Of a stretch of 64,000 nt of DNA, positions 26,866 to 36,337 are shown one piece after another. The notes beneath the pieces are model-generated. The model did no database searches. It was not told the origin of the DNA and saw nothing but the letters and a program-made list of their open reading frames with translations. A program made the position numbers and the translations under genes. Numbering within the stretch: position 1 is the stretch's first letter; each line of letters begins with the position of its first letter. The stretch is from Paenibacillus_E sp040812395 (lineage in GTDB: Bacteria; Bacillota; Bacilli; Paenibacillales; NBRC-103111): assembly GCF_040812395.1 (NCBI RefSeq), contig NZ_JBFNXH010000012.1, positions 62,001 to 126,000 of the forward strand, written 5' to 3'.

Positions 26866-28308
26866 CTATTTCTTATACGGAATCCAGACATCACCCATCC
26901 AGGTATGAATCAGGACCCAGTCTTTCCACCGTTCCAATGCGTTTACTTTCTGTGGATTAATTTCCCCAACAGATTTCTGACTCTCTGCTGAAGGATATTT
27001 GTATAAGGCAGTCTTCTCCTTCAATTCAATGGACTGAAGGAATTTTTCACTATGCCCCTGCAAATAGGACGCGTCACTCAGATGAACCCATTTCGTGCCC
27101 ATCCATGAAGTTACCCGGTACCAGTCCCCCATGCGGGCATCGGACTCAACTTGACCTGCGGATAGTTCTCCCCCTGTTGGGAATGATTCGCTGGGTCGAT
27201 TATACAGCTTTACATTTTGCAGCAGTTGCAATGGATTGGTCACCATCTCAACCGGATAACGCTGCTGCCACAATTTGTAGCCTTCGGATGCCAAATACAG
27301 TCCCATCGTCTCGTTCTCCGCCCAAATGTCGGTAAAGGTCCAGAGGGGCAGCTCATCCTCCTCGACGTACGGTCCTATCTCAGCCGTAAAACCGGGACGG
27401 CCGAACTGTGCGATAAACCAATCCGTGAAACCGCCCCCGGAAGGGTTTTGCTCTGGCTTCACCAACCTGTAGCCTGTCATCCCGCTTATCGTGGCCGCCA
27501 TTTTCCTGTCGCGCTCAACGTTATCGGGGTCCGTATGGAAATGCCAGTACAGTACTCGCCCGGACGTGTGATAGGATAACGCGATTTCCGGATCTGTTTC
27601 GTATGTGAACCGGATCATGCTTCCCGCTTCTGCGGTTTCCGCCGGCTCCGATCCCTTATAATTTTTAAAAGACGGAAACGGGGGAGAATTGCGAATCCCT
27701 GTCCAATCGGCAGGATATTGCCGGTTAATATCAATCCCGTCCGCGTTCGCCTTCCAGTGGCTGAAATCAGAGCTCCCGCCGTTCATGCTAAGCAGTTGCC
27801 CTTGCTGCGCCTCAGGGTAAGCGTTAAGTCCGGATTGCTGCAGCGTAACGCCATCCGGATTGACCATAGGCACGAACCAAATGGAGCAGTGATCCAGCAG
27901 ATCGCGGACAATGTAGTCATTGTATTTCATATTGTGCTCGTAGGCATAAGCATAACGGTCAATCATGTAGAGAATAAGGTTCGTACCCATCCATTCTCTG
28001 GCATGCTGAGAACCGTCAATCAGGACAGTGGCTTCTCCTTTGCCTAATTTCACAGCTGTCAGTTCCTTGCCGTATGCTGTCTTTCCAATCGACTTTACCT
28101 GAATCAATTCCGGATAGGCGGCTGCCAGCTTTTTCACATCAGCTGACATGAGGTCATACGTATAGGTTTGATAGGGGTTAACAATGTTTTGATTAACCGC
28201 GTTCGTCTTCTCCTCTGCATGGACGTTAATGTCCCCCATACATATGGTAGCGACTGCTAGTGTCAGGGCCGCCATCCCTAACCTTAATGGCTTCCACATC
28301 ATGTCCAA
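26866..28308 (-). CDS. Secreted M14 zinc carboxypeptidase with two SH3-like repeats
   Basis: Exported metallopeptidase of 480 residues. A signal peptide (cleavage near VHAEE) is followed by an M14 domain with zinc motif GSQHAREW (HxxE), substrate-site NPDG and DINRQYPADW, a later zinc His (ALSYHTSGR) and catalytic Glu in GFTAEIGPYVEE. The C-terminus has two modules ending VTSWMGTKWVHLS and IHTWMGDVWIPYKK, homologous to those of the amidase. Likely substrates are peptidoglycan stem peptides or cell wall peptides. The start may be TTG 28308 (AGGAG 6 nt upstream) or ATG 28302. Confidence 0.88.
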   Translation of the reverse strand: MDMMWKPLRLGMAALTLAVATICMGDINVHAEEKTNAVNQNIVNPYQTYTYDLMSADVKKLAAAYPELIQVKSIGKTAYGKELTAVKLGKGEATVLIDGSQHAREWMGTNLILYMIDRYAYAYEHNMKYNDYIVRDLLDHCSIWFVPMVNPDGVTLQQSGLNAYPEAQQGQLLSMNGGSSDFSHWKANADGIDINRQYPADWTGIRNSPPFPSFKNYKGSEPAETAEAGSMIRFTYETDPEIALSYHTSGRVLYWHFHTDPDNVERDRKMAATISGMTGYRLVKPEQNPSGGGFTDWFIAQFGRPGFTAEIGPYVEEDELPLWTFTDIWAENETMGLYLASEGYKLWQQRYPVEMVTNPLQLLQNVKLYNRPSESFPTGGELSAGQVESDARMGDWYRVTSWMGTKWVHLSDASYLQGHSEKFLQSIELKEKTALYKYPSAESQKSVGEINPQKVNALERWKDWVLIHTWMGDVWIPYKK

Positions 28309-28609
28309 ACGGCTCTCCTCTGCTTCATTCTCTGAATCTAGTTATTCATTGCTAGTTTTTGCTAATTGTTCAACTATTATAAAAGATTATCGACATTAAA
28401 TCTATATTTTCGATGTATTTCGACAATTTCACTCTATGGTTGTACGTTCAACAAAAAAACGCCTTCATCCAGAGGCACTTCATCTCTGAATAACAGCGAA
28501 TCTCCATCATTAAAGACTCGAAAAGGCTAGAATTAGAGCGTGTAAAACAGGTGAACAATCGGCATCGGCATGAAAGCTTGGCTCGACAAGACTCGATTTA
28601 GCTCGCTCT

Positions 28610-28796
28610 GCGGAACTGCGAAGCGTTATTTCACTGAAAACCGCTATTGTTAACCATCATCGTCAAGAGGAACTACGATGCGTTATTCAGGCAAATTTGA
28701 GCATCCCCCACCTTATTTCTTACGCTTAGCGCACCCACGTTCCGCGAAATGCCAATAAAAGCAAATATGACGATCCATAAGGCACCTACGTTCCGC
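28610..28796. repeat. Dispersed F-F-R-R repeat element, copy D
   Basis: Forward words at 28610 and 28667, inverted words at 28725 and 28776; spacing 57, 58, 51 bp. The spacers differ from copies A-C. Its right end is the breakpoint of a truncated peptide permease gene. Confidence 0.88.
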
Positions 28797-29020
28797 TCAT
28801 CGAGCATGATGGGATATTCCCGCAAAATGGACAGTCCCAGTAAAGGTAATGCGCCTATCAGCATGCTGCTCAAACTTTCTGTTAGAGGCGTAGCGCCCGA
28901 TTCGCCCATCATAATAGTTACCGCATCCCCAGGCAAAAAATGAAGGATAACAAACACCAAGGTCAAATTTCCTAAAATGACAACGAATGATGCAACGACT
29001 CTGTAGAGCAACTCCCTCAT
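28673..29020 (-). pseudogene. Truncated DppB/OppB-type peptide permease, end formed by repeat element
   Basis: The first 44 residues match the N-terminus of a peptide/nickel ABC permease (VILGNLTLVFVILHFLPGD, AVTIMMGESGAT). An internal deletion joins this to SSMLIGALPLLGLSIL from further along the family. After about residue 74 the frame is encoded by repeat copy D (ERNVGAL is the reverse of the inverted word). A normal permease is about 310 residues, so this is a non-functional remnant. It lies 21 nt after a complete family 5 binding lipoprotein gene. Confidence 0.85.
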
Positions 29021-29041
29021 GCAATCCCTTTCCCCGCCCGA

Positions 29042-30700
29042 TTACTTTTTGAACCAAGCGTCATAAAAAACAGGCAACCCAGAGCTGTCAAACCGAATAT
29101 CCTGAACTTCTTTACCGATAGCCAACGTATATGGAAGCAAGTGCAAAGGAACGGAATAAACTTGGGCAGCGGTGTATTGCTGAATCTTTTTGTAAATCTC
29201 CTCGCGCTTCTTCGGATCTGCCTCCGCGTAACCATCGGCCATCCATTGATCCAATTGAGGGTCGCTAACCTGTGCCGTATTATACAAAGGGTTGGCATTT
29301 TCGGAGCTGTATTTAAACCGAAGTACGTCTGGATCCGTGCCTGCCCAGCTGCCTCCGGCCAAATCATACTTTCCGTTTTGAACGGTTTCGACATACCCTC
29401 CTGAAGCCAGTACATTAATCTTCAACTCTATGCCCAGCTCTTTTAGTTGATTTTGTGCCATGACGACAACATCCTGATGCTTATCCCGATTGCCAATTAA
29501 TTCCACATCTTCGATCGTAAACCGTTTGCCCTCTTTCTCCCGAATGCCGTCCGCCCCCTTCTTCCATCCTCGTTCGTCGAGAATTTGGCCCGCTTTCGCT
29601 ACATCCGGTTTCCATGTGTTTTCCAACGACTTATCATAACCGAATAAATTCGGGGACAGAGGCCCCCATGCTCTCGTATACGTCCCGAGGTATAGCGTTT
29701 TTACAATGCTATCTACATCAATGCCTAGTTTGACGGCTTCGCGTACTTGAACATCGTCGAATGGCGCTTTTTTGGTATTAAACCACAGCGAATAGTTAAT
29801 TCCCGCCAAATCCGTTTTCAGCACGGTAAAGTTAGGATCTGATCCAAGAGAGACAACATTCTGCGGTGGAATCCCGTCAGCCACCTGCGCCTGTTTACTT
29901 TGCAAAGCGGCAATTCTGCTTGCTTCCTCAGGCACACTTTTGATAATCAATTTATCCAGTAATGCCGGACCGGAATGTTTGGCTGTAGGCGGAGCCCAAT
30001 TGTAATCCGGATATTTATCGAGATACACATCAGCGCCTGGAACAAGCTTCGAGAATTTGAACGGGCCGGTTCCTACCGGATTCTGCGCGAACTTGTCACC
30101 GTACGTCTTCACGGCTGTCGGCGATACAATAGCTAACGACACTTTGGCCAGATTACTGAGAAAAGGAACGTAAGGCTTACTGAAGTTCAACTTGATTGTA
30201 TAATCATCAATGACCTCCGAAGACGTATAGGGACCGACTAAACTCGCCGCTTCCCCCAAACCTGCTTTTGTCGAAGGATCTTTGATCCGATCAAAGGTAA
30301 ACTTGACGGCTTCTGCGTTAAAAGGAGTTCCGTCATGAAATTTGACATCCTGCCTAAGTTTAAAGATATAACTCTTTTGATTGGAGTCGATTGTCCACGA
30401 GGTAGCCAGCCATGGTTTAAACGTATGATCAGGCAGCTCTACGACCAAGCTGTCGAAAATAGCCCTCAGCACCCTGAAATTTTTATTGTTCGAAGTCATC
30501 TGCGGATCCAGCACATCGCCTTGCAACGGACCGGCAAAAGCAAACGTCAATTCCCCGCCTGGCTTTCCATTTGGTGCCGCTGATGCTTGTGCAGTTGGCT
30601 TTATGCTTGCCGTAACGCCGCTTCCACTTGAGGTGCAACCACTCACAATCAATAACATGCCAATCATGACAGGCACGTATTTCACAACAAAGCGAATCAT
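29042..30700 (-). CDS. Peptide/nickel-type ABC substrate-binding lipoprotein (SBP family 5)
   Basis: Extracellular lipoprotein of 552 residues with lipobox LLIVSGC and a Ser/Ala linker. The SBP_bac_5 domain contains LRQDVKFHDGTPFNAEAVKF, the family hallmark, plus VGTGPFKFSKL and VREAVKLGIDVDSIVKTLYL. AGGTGGAG precedes the ATG. The transporter genes that should follow are missing: only a permease fragment remains, so the protein is orphaned here. It could serve another dpp/opp transporter elsewhere in the genome. Confidence 0.9.
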   Translation of the reverse strand: MIRFVVKYVPVMIGMLLIVSGCTSSGSGVTASIKPTAQASAAPNGKPGGELTFAFAGPLQGDVLDPQMTSNNKNFRVLRAIFDSLVVELPDHTFKPWLATSWTIDSNQKSYIFKLRQDVKFHDGTPFNAEAVKFTFDRIKDPSTKAGLGEAASLVGPYTSSEVIDDYTIKLNFSKPYVPFLSNLAKVSLAIVSPTAVKTYGDKFAQNPVGTGPFKFSKLVPGADVYLDKYPDYNWAPPTAKHSGPALLDKLIIKSVPEEASRIAALQSKQAQVADGIPPQNVVSLGSDPNFTVLKTDLAGINYSLWFNTKKAPFDDVQVREAVKLGIDVDSIVKTLYLGTYTRAWGPLSPNLFGYDKSLENTWKPDVAKAGQILDERGWKKGADGIREKEGKRFTIEDVELIGNRDKHQDVVVMAQNQLKELGIELKINVLASGGYVETVQNGKYDLAGGSWAGTDPDVLRFKYSSENANPLYNTAQVSDPQLDQWMADGYAEADPKKREEIYKKIQQYTAAQVYSVPLHLLPYTLAIGKEVQDIRFDSSGLPVFYDAWFKK

Positions 30701-30954
30701 CTTATCTCCACCTTTATTTTCATATCCGCGCGCTGGATTGTTCGTTCCCTCGGTGGACCGCTGGGCGTCTTGCCAATCATCTTACAACTACTAATTCCTA
30801 TTTGTGAAGTCGGTTTTGAAGATGTCGAAATTGTCTTATACTTATTCGAAATATCGTTGTAATGCTCCAAGCATGCTGAGAAAATGTCTAAATCCCTACG
30901 TCCTGGCATGGGGAAGGAACTGGGTATGGGGTTGTAAGATTCCGGATACATCCC

Positions 30955-31240
30955 GCCTCCGCAAGCTTCGCAAGAAAACGGGGGAAGGTACTGCCGGACC
31001 GCCTATTTCCCATGCACAGCGATATCGACGACGGAACTACGATGCCTTATTCCACGGTAGCGTCCCTTTTCTCCCCCTGAAGAGGAACTAGGGTGCGTTA
31101 AATGAGCGAAACTGTGCCTAAATCCCAGCTTTTCCTGCTCATAAGGTACGGTAGTTCCGCGAAAAGCCCCTGCAACCGAAAATACCGCCTCATAACGCAC
31201 CCACGTTCCGCTCACCCACGCAAAAACACGATCTATGGCA
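30955..31240. repeat. Dispersed F-F-R-R repeat element, copy C
   Basis: Forward words at 31031 and 31082, inverted words at 31140 and 31191; spacing 51, 58, 51 bp. It shares flank and spacers with copies A and B. It fills most of the gap between the binding lipoprotein promoter and the next operon. Confidence 0.9.
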
Positions 31241-31337
31241 GATACAATCAAATATGAACAAAATGAAAACATCTGGGGTTCGACATAATTTTCCTTACTT
31301 CGACATGAAGGTCATGATATATTTCTTGCATGCGAAC

Positions 31338-31357
31338 TTGCGCAAACGTTTGCGCAA
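31338..31357. promoter_or_regulatory. LacI-family operator, perfect 20-bp palindrome
   Basis: TTGCGCAAACGTTTGCGCAA is fully self-complementary, with the central CG typical of LacI/GalR-family operators. GCAAACGTTTGC is the known core of MalR-type maltodextrin regulators. It lies about 90 nt upstream of the binding-protein-like gene and glgA, so maltodextrin-responsive control is likely. Confidence 0.85.
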
Positions 31358-31446
31358 TTCATCTTTAAGACTTCACTAACGCACATTTGGCATGAAAACC
31401 AAAGCGCGTTTCATTCAAACAACTACACTCGCAAAGGGGAACAATG

Positions 31447-32604
31447 ATGACAAGTAAAGTGGATAGCGGCAAGCCCATCGTCATTTGGCACGAGTTTGAC
31501 GGACCTGGAGACACATCCATTGAAGTTTTAGAGGAGATTTGCGAATTATATACGGAGCGCTATGGTGTCAAGGTGATCCCTGAAGTGATGAGTATTCACG
31601 ATTTGGGGCGCCGTTTAGTGGATATCGCCAACACGGGAGCAGGGCCGCATATTGCCTTCGTTCCTGCGGACATGCTCGTATTCGCTGAGCAAGCGAAATA
31701 CGCGGAAGTGCCTGCCGAGCCTTTCCTCGATCTCGTGGGCCAGGATTCGCTAGCTTCTATGACCATGAACGGAAAGCAATTAGGCATCCCGATATTAACT
31801 GGCAATCATCTCGTACTTTATTCGAATAAAGATATCTATCCGGTTCCCCCCGCATCATGGGAAGAAATTGCACGAACAGCAAGTATGCTGCTCGATAAAG
31901 GAATCACACCCATAGGGGCAGATTTGAAACAATCCTATTGGTTCGTCCCTCTCCTCTCTGCTTTCGGCGGATGGCCGATGAGGGACGGCAAGCCTCATCT
32001 TGATAATGAAGAAATGAAGCAAGCCTTAGCTTTCGTCAGCGATGCATTCGAACAAGGAATTGTAGCAAGTTTGGACGGGTCTACTGCTTTGTTGGATGAC
32101 TTCATTAACGGCAAGCTGGGGGCTATTCTTTGCGGGGAATGGATTTATACCCATCTTAGCCGGAATCTGCAAGACAAATTGACCGTTTCCAAACTTCCCG
32201 ATATTGGAGGAAACCCTTCCATTTCCATGACCTCATCCATCGGCTTTGTTTATCCTAACGGTTCGCTCGATTCCGATGCTCGTGAACAGATCCTCTCCTT
32301 TACAAGCTTCATGCTGAGCGAGGAATGCCAGTTGAAATGGGTGAACCGCGTCCAGCGCATTCCGGCGAATACGAGGGTTCAACAAGATTTGCTTACGAAA
32401 AGCTCGCCCAATACCCAAGCGATCTTATCGCTGCTGCCAACCAGCAGGCCGATGCCCATTCATCCAGCCATTATTACGACTTGGAAAGCGATGAGCGCGG
32501 GCATAGAAATCTTACAGGAGCAAGGCCCGGAAGAGGCATTCCGGCGTATGGAACTAACCGCCAACTCGGATACTCCCCTAATCGGGACGGAGGATGTACA
32601 ATGA
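31447..32604 (+). CDS. Signal-less carbohydrate-binding-protein homologue (SBP family 1 fold)
   Basis: A 385-residue protein resembling maltose-type extracellular binding proteins (VIWHEFDGPGD, FVPADMLVFAEQAKYAEVPA, GKLGAILCGEWIY, TSSIGFVYPNGS). It begins MTSKVDSGKPIVIW with no signal peptide or lipobox, so it should stay in the cytoplasm. ATG 31447 (AAAGGGGA 6 nt upstream) is preferred over the adjacent ATG 31444. Its TGA overlaps the glgA ATG as ATGA. No permease gene is near. I infer an intracellular sensor or scaffold for maltodextrin or glycogen, not a transporter part. Confidence 0.8.
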   Translation: MTSKVDSGKPIVIWHEFDGPGDTSIEVLEEICELYTERYGVKVIPEVMSIHDLGRRLVDIANTGAGPHIAFVPADMLVFAEQAKYAEVPAEPFLDLVGQDSLASMTMNGKQLGIPILTGNHLVLYSNKDIYPVPPASWEEIARTASMLLDKGITPIGADLKQSYWFVPLLSAFGGWPMRDGKPHLDNEEMKQALAFVSDAFEQGIVASLDGSTALLDDFINGKLGAILCGEWIYTHLSRNLQDKLTVSKLPDIGGNPSISMTSSIGFVYPNGSLDSDAREQILSFTSFMLSEECQLKWVNRVQRIPANTRVQQDLLTKSSPNTQAILSLLPTSRPMPIHPAIITTWKAMSAGIEILQEQGPEEAFRRMELTANSDTPLIGTEDVQ

Positions 32605-34049
32605 CCAACAATGTGAAAACCCTCTATATTTCCACCGAAGTGTACCCGTTTGCCAAAACAGGCGGACTTGCCGATGTATCGGCATTTCTTCCGAAGTCCC
32701 TAAGAGCGCATGGATACGATGTACGAATCATGATGCCGAAATTCCGAAACGTGAAAGACCATTACAACGATCAACTTAAATTTGTCGCTGCCATCGATAT
32801 TCAGATCGCCGACAGAACCTCTCAAGCTGTTGTAGAGATGATTGAATACAATGGGAATATCGTCTATTTTATCGACTGCCCGCATTATTTCGACAGGGAC
32901 CGTCTGTATGATTACGAGGATGAGATGGAGCGTTTTGTTTTCTTTTGCAAGGCTGTCTTGGAGGCCCTTCCCTTCCTTGGCTTTCAACCCGACGTGCTGC
33001 ACTGCAACGATTGGCTGACCGCCTTTATTCCGTTTTTCCTGAAAAACGAATATAGCACTCGTGATTTCTACAGTGGGATGAAATCCCTGTTCACGATTCA
33101 CGCACTCCTCTATCAAGGCGTATTTCACAAAGATAACGCTTCCAAAGTTCTGCATATGGATTGGGCCTATTTCCTTGAACATGGTCTCGACTTCTATAAT
33201 CAAATCAATTGTATGAAAATTGGCATCAAACTCGCCGACGCCGTGAGTACGGTAAGTCCCAGCTATGCGGCTGAGATCAGCAAAATCTCCCCGCTCCATA
33301 TGGAGCCGCTCACGCCCGTTCTCAACAAACGCCGGAAAAATTTGTACGGCATATTAAACGGGATCGATCTGGACGAGAACAATCCTGCGACTGATCCTAG
33401 GCTCTATGCGAATTACGATGCCAACGACTTATCCGGTAAACGGCAAAATAAAAGCAAGCTTCAGGAAGCCTTCGGCCTCCCCGTTCGGGAAGATGTGCCT
33501 GTCGTGGCCATCATATCCAGATTGGAGATTACGAAAGGGCTCTACCTCATCGAAAAATCGTATCATGAGCTGCTCAAAGATGATTTGCAGTTTATCATTG
33601 TAGGTGACGGCATCCCCTATTACGACTATTTGTTCACGAACATCATGAAAGCTTTCCCTGATAAAATGCGCTATGTCGCTTACAATGAAGATATCGCTTA
33701 TCAAACCTATGCCGGAGCCGACATCTTCCTCATGCCATCCTATACGGAAGCTTGCGGCATCTCTCAGCTGATCGGCATGCGATACGGAACGGTGCCTTTG
33801 GTTCGGGAAACCGGGGGTCTACGCGATACTGTCCAGCCTTATGATGAAGCAACCGGCGAAGGAACAGGCTTCTCCTTCAAATATGCGAATCAATGGGTCA
33901 TGTTGGATGCCATCCGCCGAGCGGCCGATCTGTATCGCGACAACAAACCCGTGTGGCAGACCCTCGTCACCAGATGCATGACGCAGTCGCTAGGCTGGGA
34001 GCATTCAGCCAAATCATATATCGAATTATATGAGACAATGCTCCGTTAA
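32601..34049 (+). CDS. glgA: Glycogen synthase (ADP-glucose type, GT5)
   Basis: Adds glucose from ADP-glucose to the non-reducing end of glycogen. The protein has 482 residues, standard for GlgA. It carries the N-terminal KTGGLADV loop (Lys19), HCNDWLTAFIPFFLK, GILNGIDLDENNPATD, ISRLEITKGLYLI and the catalytic-site TEACGISQLIGMRYGTVPLV with RETGGLRDTV. ATG 32601 has GGAGG 7 nt upstream and overlaps the previous stop as ATGA, so translation is coupled. A longer frame beginning inside the upstream gene is rejected. No glgB, glgC or glgP is adjacent. Confidence 0.95.
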   Translation: MTNNVKTLYISTEVYPFAKTGGLADVSAFLPKSLRAHGYDVRIMMPKFRNVKDHYNDQLKFVAAIDIQIADRTSQAVVEMIEYNGNIVYFIDCPHYFDRDRLYDYEDEMERFVFFCKAVLEALPFLGFQPDVLHCNDWLTAFIPFFLKNEYSTRDFYSGMKSLFTIHALLYQGVFHKDNASKVLHMDWAYFLEHGLDFYNQINCMKIGIKLADAVSTVSPSYAAEISKISPLHMEPLTPVLNKRRKNLYGILNGIDLDENNPATDPRLYANYDANDLSGKRQNKSKLQEAFGLPVREDVPVVAIISRLEITKGLYLIEKSYHELLKDDLQFIIVGDGIPYYDYLFTNIMKAFPDKMRYVAYNEDIAYQTYAGADIFLMPSYTEACGISQLIGMRYGTVPLVRETGGLRDTVQPYDEATGEGTGFSFKYANQWVMLDAIRRAADLYRDNKPVWQTLVTRCMTQSLGWEHSAKSYIELYETMLR

Positions 34050-34127
34050 ATTTAAATGTTAATTTTTATATAGTAATTAGGGGAACCTTCATTTGTCGAG
34101 GTTCCCCATTCTTGTTCAACTAACTCG

Positions 34128-34475
34128 TTATTTCTCCCAAAGCTCAACCAGTCGACCATCAGGATCTTCAATCCAAATAAACTTTCCAAATTCACTACTC
34201 TCTTTTTTCTTTGCAAGAGGTACACCAATTTGTTCAAGATGCTTAATCGTCTCGTCTAGATTATGTACTTGGAAATTTAACATCACTTGTTGTTCTGTTG
34301 GAAAATAACTGTCATTCTCAGTAAAGAAAGAAAAGATGGTCTCATTTCCTAATTCGGGTTTTATCACAGTCCCATTCCAATTTTCTATTTCAATCTTCAA
34401 CACTTCACTGTACCATTTTTTTATAACTTCAAGATTCTTAGTTCTCCAAAATATTCCTCCGAAACCTTTTATCAT
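34128..34475 (-). CDS. VOC (glyoxalase/bleomycin resistance) family protein
   Basis: Small cytoplasmic protein of 115 residues with the vicinal oxygen chelate pattern: GGIFWRTKNLEVIKKWYSEV, then LNFQVHNLDETIKHLEQIGV and FIWIEDPDGRLVELWE. The conserved C-terminal Glu is present. ATG 34475 is chosen because AGGAG lies just upstream and inside a longer frame. The gene is clearly AT-richer than its neighbours, which suggests recent acquisition. Function may be detoxification or none yet assigned. Confidence 0.85.
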   Translation of the reverse strand: MIKGFGGIFWRTKNLEVIKKWYSEVLKIEIENWNGTVIKPELGNETIFSFFTENDSYFPTEQQVMLNFQVHNLDETIKHLEQIGVPLAKKKESSEFGKFIWIEDPDGRLVELWEK

Positions 34476-34555
34476 CGTATCTAATCTCCTGTCCGTCATT
34501 TCAAATTTAATGCCTCTGTTAATCGTTCCTTATGGGATCATCTATGCAATTTCCG

Positions 34556-35260
34556 TTAGCGGTCCTCAATGACATCCATAATTGTCTGCACATAAGCATC
34601 GATACTGAACCATCTGGACTCAATCTCAACACGGACATTATTTTCAACCATGTCAATCGCTTGCCGAGGATTCAGAAGGTCGTATCTGGGGTGATACATT
34701 TCCGTAAACGGCGGAAGATCCGCTCGTCCCATCGGGGCGATCGGCGTAGCGCCTAACAGCTGCGCTTCATATAACGCTAAGGTCAAACTTCCGCCAATCG
34801 TAACTGAAACGGCCGCTTTGGCTTTGGCTAGCAATTTGTAGTATTCAGCATGGGGAAGCCGCCCAACTTCAATGCCGAGTTCACGCCACAAGGGGACGGG
34901 ATAATGGGACAAAGGGTTCACAGGAGAAGCCACGACAACCCGATAGCCTCTTTCCATGAACTCAAAAGCCAAGCGTACGGACAAATACGGCTGATAAAAT
35001 TCATTCATCCTGCCAGGAAACACAACGAGCTTCTCCTTCGCAGGCGATATCTCCGTTTCTTGCAGAGTTGCATTACCTCCGCCTGCTTGAAGAGGTCAAA
35101 AAGGGTATATCGCGTAATTAACACAGGAGTAGATGGATCTTCGGGCAATGAAGGCGAATAGACAAAAGGCACGTTTGCGGCCTCCAGCCCTTTTCTCAAG
35201 CCGCAAATAATTAGGGTACCACGCTGTCTCATCTTTCTCGTCTACGAGCACGTGCAGCAT
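34556..35260 (-). pseudogene. Glycosyltransferase-like protein, broken by two frameshifts
   Basis: ATG 35260 (GGAAGG 5 nt upstream) begins MLHVLVDEKDETAWYPN. The reading then moves to a second frame near 35205 (GLRKGLEAANVPFVYSPSLP) and to a third near 35070 (QETEISPAKEKLVVFPGRMN, then GGSLTLALYEAQLLGATPIA). Read together they give one plausible protein of about 235 residues with a GT-B-like C-terminal half. Two frameshifts make a sequencing artefact unlikely but not excluded. It is divergent from a phosphotransferase gene. Confidence 0.7.
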
Positions 35261-35365
35261 AAAGACCTTCCTTCCGGGATGTATTCAACAATATTTTGAG
35301 ATATAATCACAATATATCATATTTCCCAAATGGGTCCCAACCCCATGGATAGCGAGGCGACTAAG

Positions 35366-36337
35366 ATGAAGCCCTTCGATTTAGACATCTCCGATTCTGG
35401 CGAATTGCTTACTTCTGTTCCCCACCATCGAGAAACCATTTATATAGGCCGCAACGGCAATGCCGTAGAACGAGTACGAGTTAACCATCCTCAGAGTCCG
35501 AGCAGCTATATTTTCAAGCCCCTCACGAACGATTCAAGTATGGGTAAAGAAGTATGGGTTCAACAACATCTCGCTCCGCGTCTGCCGGAAGTGCTCACTC
35601 CCCGCATTCACTTGTCCTCGAAGGCAAATAATCCGAAATTGTACTGGATCATCTATGAAGACATGGGCGTATTAACGCATAGTTTTGACCAAGATGTGTT
35701 AAACGAAGCGGCAGCGGCAATTCCCCAATGGCACTTATTGGTGCCGGATATCGTCCCTGATGAATTTGAAGGGCACATGCCACTAGCTTCCCAGATTCAA
35801 GCTGATTTATTAGCGAAAGCCGATATCATGCGGGCATACTTGCTGGCAAATGGCTTTGATTCAAGCGACTTCGATTATATTCAACGTGAAATTCTGCGTC
35901 GCCCTAACATCGCTGGCGAACGCGTCGTCTGTCACGGAGATTATTATCCGCTAAATCTCGCGAGAGAAGGAGGCAAGCTCATTATTTTGGATTGGGAATA
36001 CCTGCATAAGAACAGCGTATTCTGGGATCTCTACTGCCTTATGGATATCACAAGCCCGATGTACAGAAGACCGGTGCTGGAACAGGCCGTCCGTGTCGAC
36101 ATTTTGCAGGCTTACATCTCGGCACGGCATGCACAGCACAGATCAACAACGCCATCCTTCATTAACGACTATCATCTCTATTGCGCTTTATACTCGCTCT
36201 GGCTTCTCTTGCTGATCGAACAGGATCTCGAGCAGATTAAGTTCGACAAAACGGCTCTGCATGCGCAGAAAGCGGAAACTCTTGGGATTTTCAAACGTGT
36301 ATTTGATTATCTGCGCGAAGAATTTGCAGTAAACTAG
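35366..36337 (+). CDS. Aminoglycoside phosphotransferase (APH)-fold kinase
   Basis: A 323-residue kinase-like protein. It has catalytic loop VVCHGDYYPLNL (HGDxxxxN) and metal-binding DWEY (LIILDWEYLHKNSVFWDLYC). The N-lobe has YIFKPL (ATP Lys) and a Glu in IIYEDMG. ATG 35366 is preferred since GAGG lies 8 nt upstream; longer starts at 35330 and 35345 lack a site. The APH fold covers antibiotic kinases, choline kinases and spore CotS-like proteins, so the substrate is open. Confidence 0.85.
   Translation: MKPFDLDISDSGELLTSVPHHRETIYIGRNGNAVERVRVNHPQSPSSYIFKPLTNDSSMGKEVWVQQHLAPRLPEVLTPRIHLSSKANNPKLYWIIYEDMGVLTHSFDQDVLNEAAAAIPQWHLLVPDIVPDEFEGHMPLASQIQADLLAKADIMRAYLLANGFDSSDFDYIQREILRRPNIAGERVVCHGDYYPLNLAREGGKLIILDWEYLHKNSVFWDLYCLMDITSPMYRRPVLEQAVRVDILQAYISARHAQHRSTTPSFINDYHLYCALYSLWLLLLIEQDLEQIKFDKTALHAQKAETLGIFKRVFDYLREEFAVN

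Noticed and set aside
32325..32600. N-terminal extension of glycogen synthase
   Set aside because: This part overlaps the upstream gene in another frame; ATG 32601 with GGAGG and the ATGA overlap is clearly the start, and homologues begin there.
34556..35232. Two separate small genes
   Set aside because: Their products are consecutive parts of one protein in different frames, so they are one frameshifted pseudogene.
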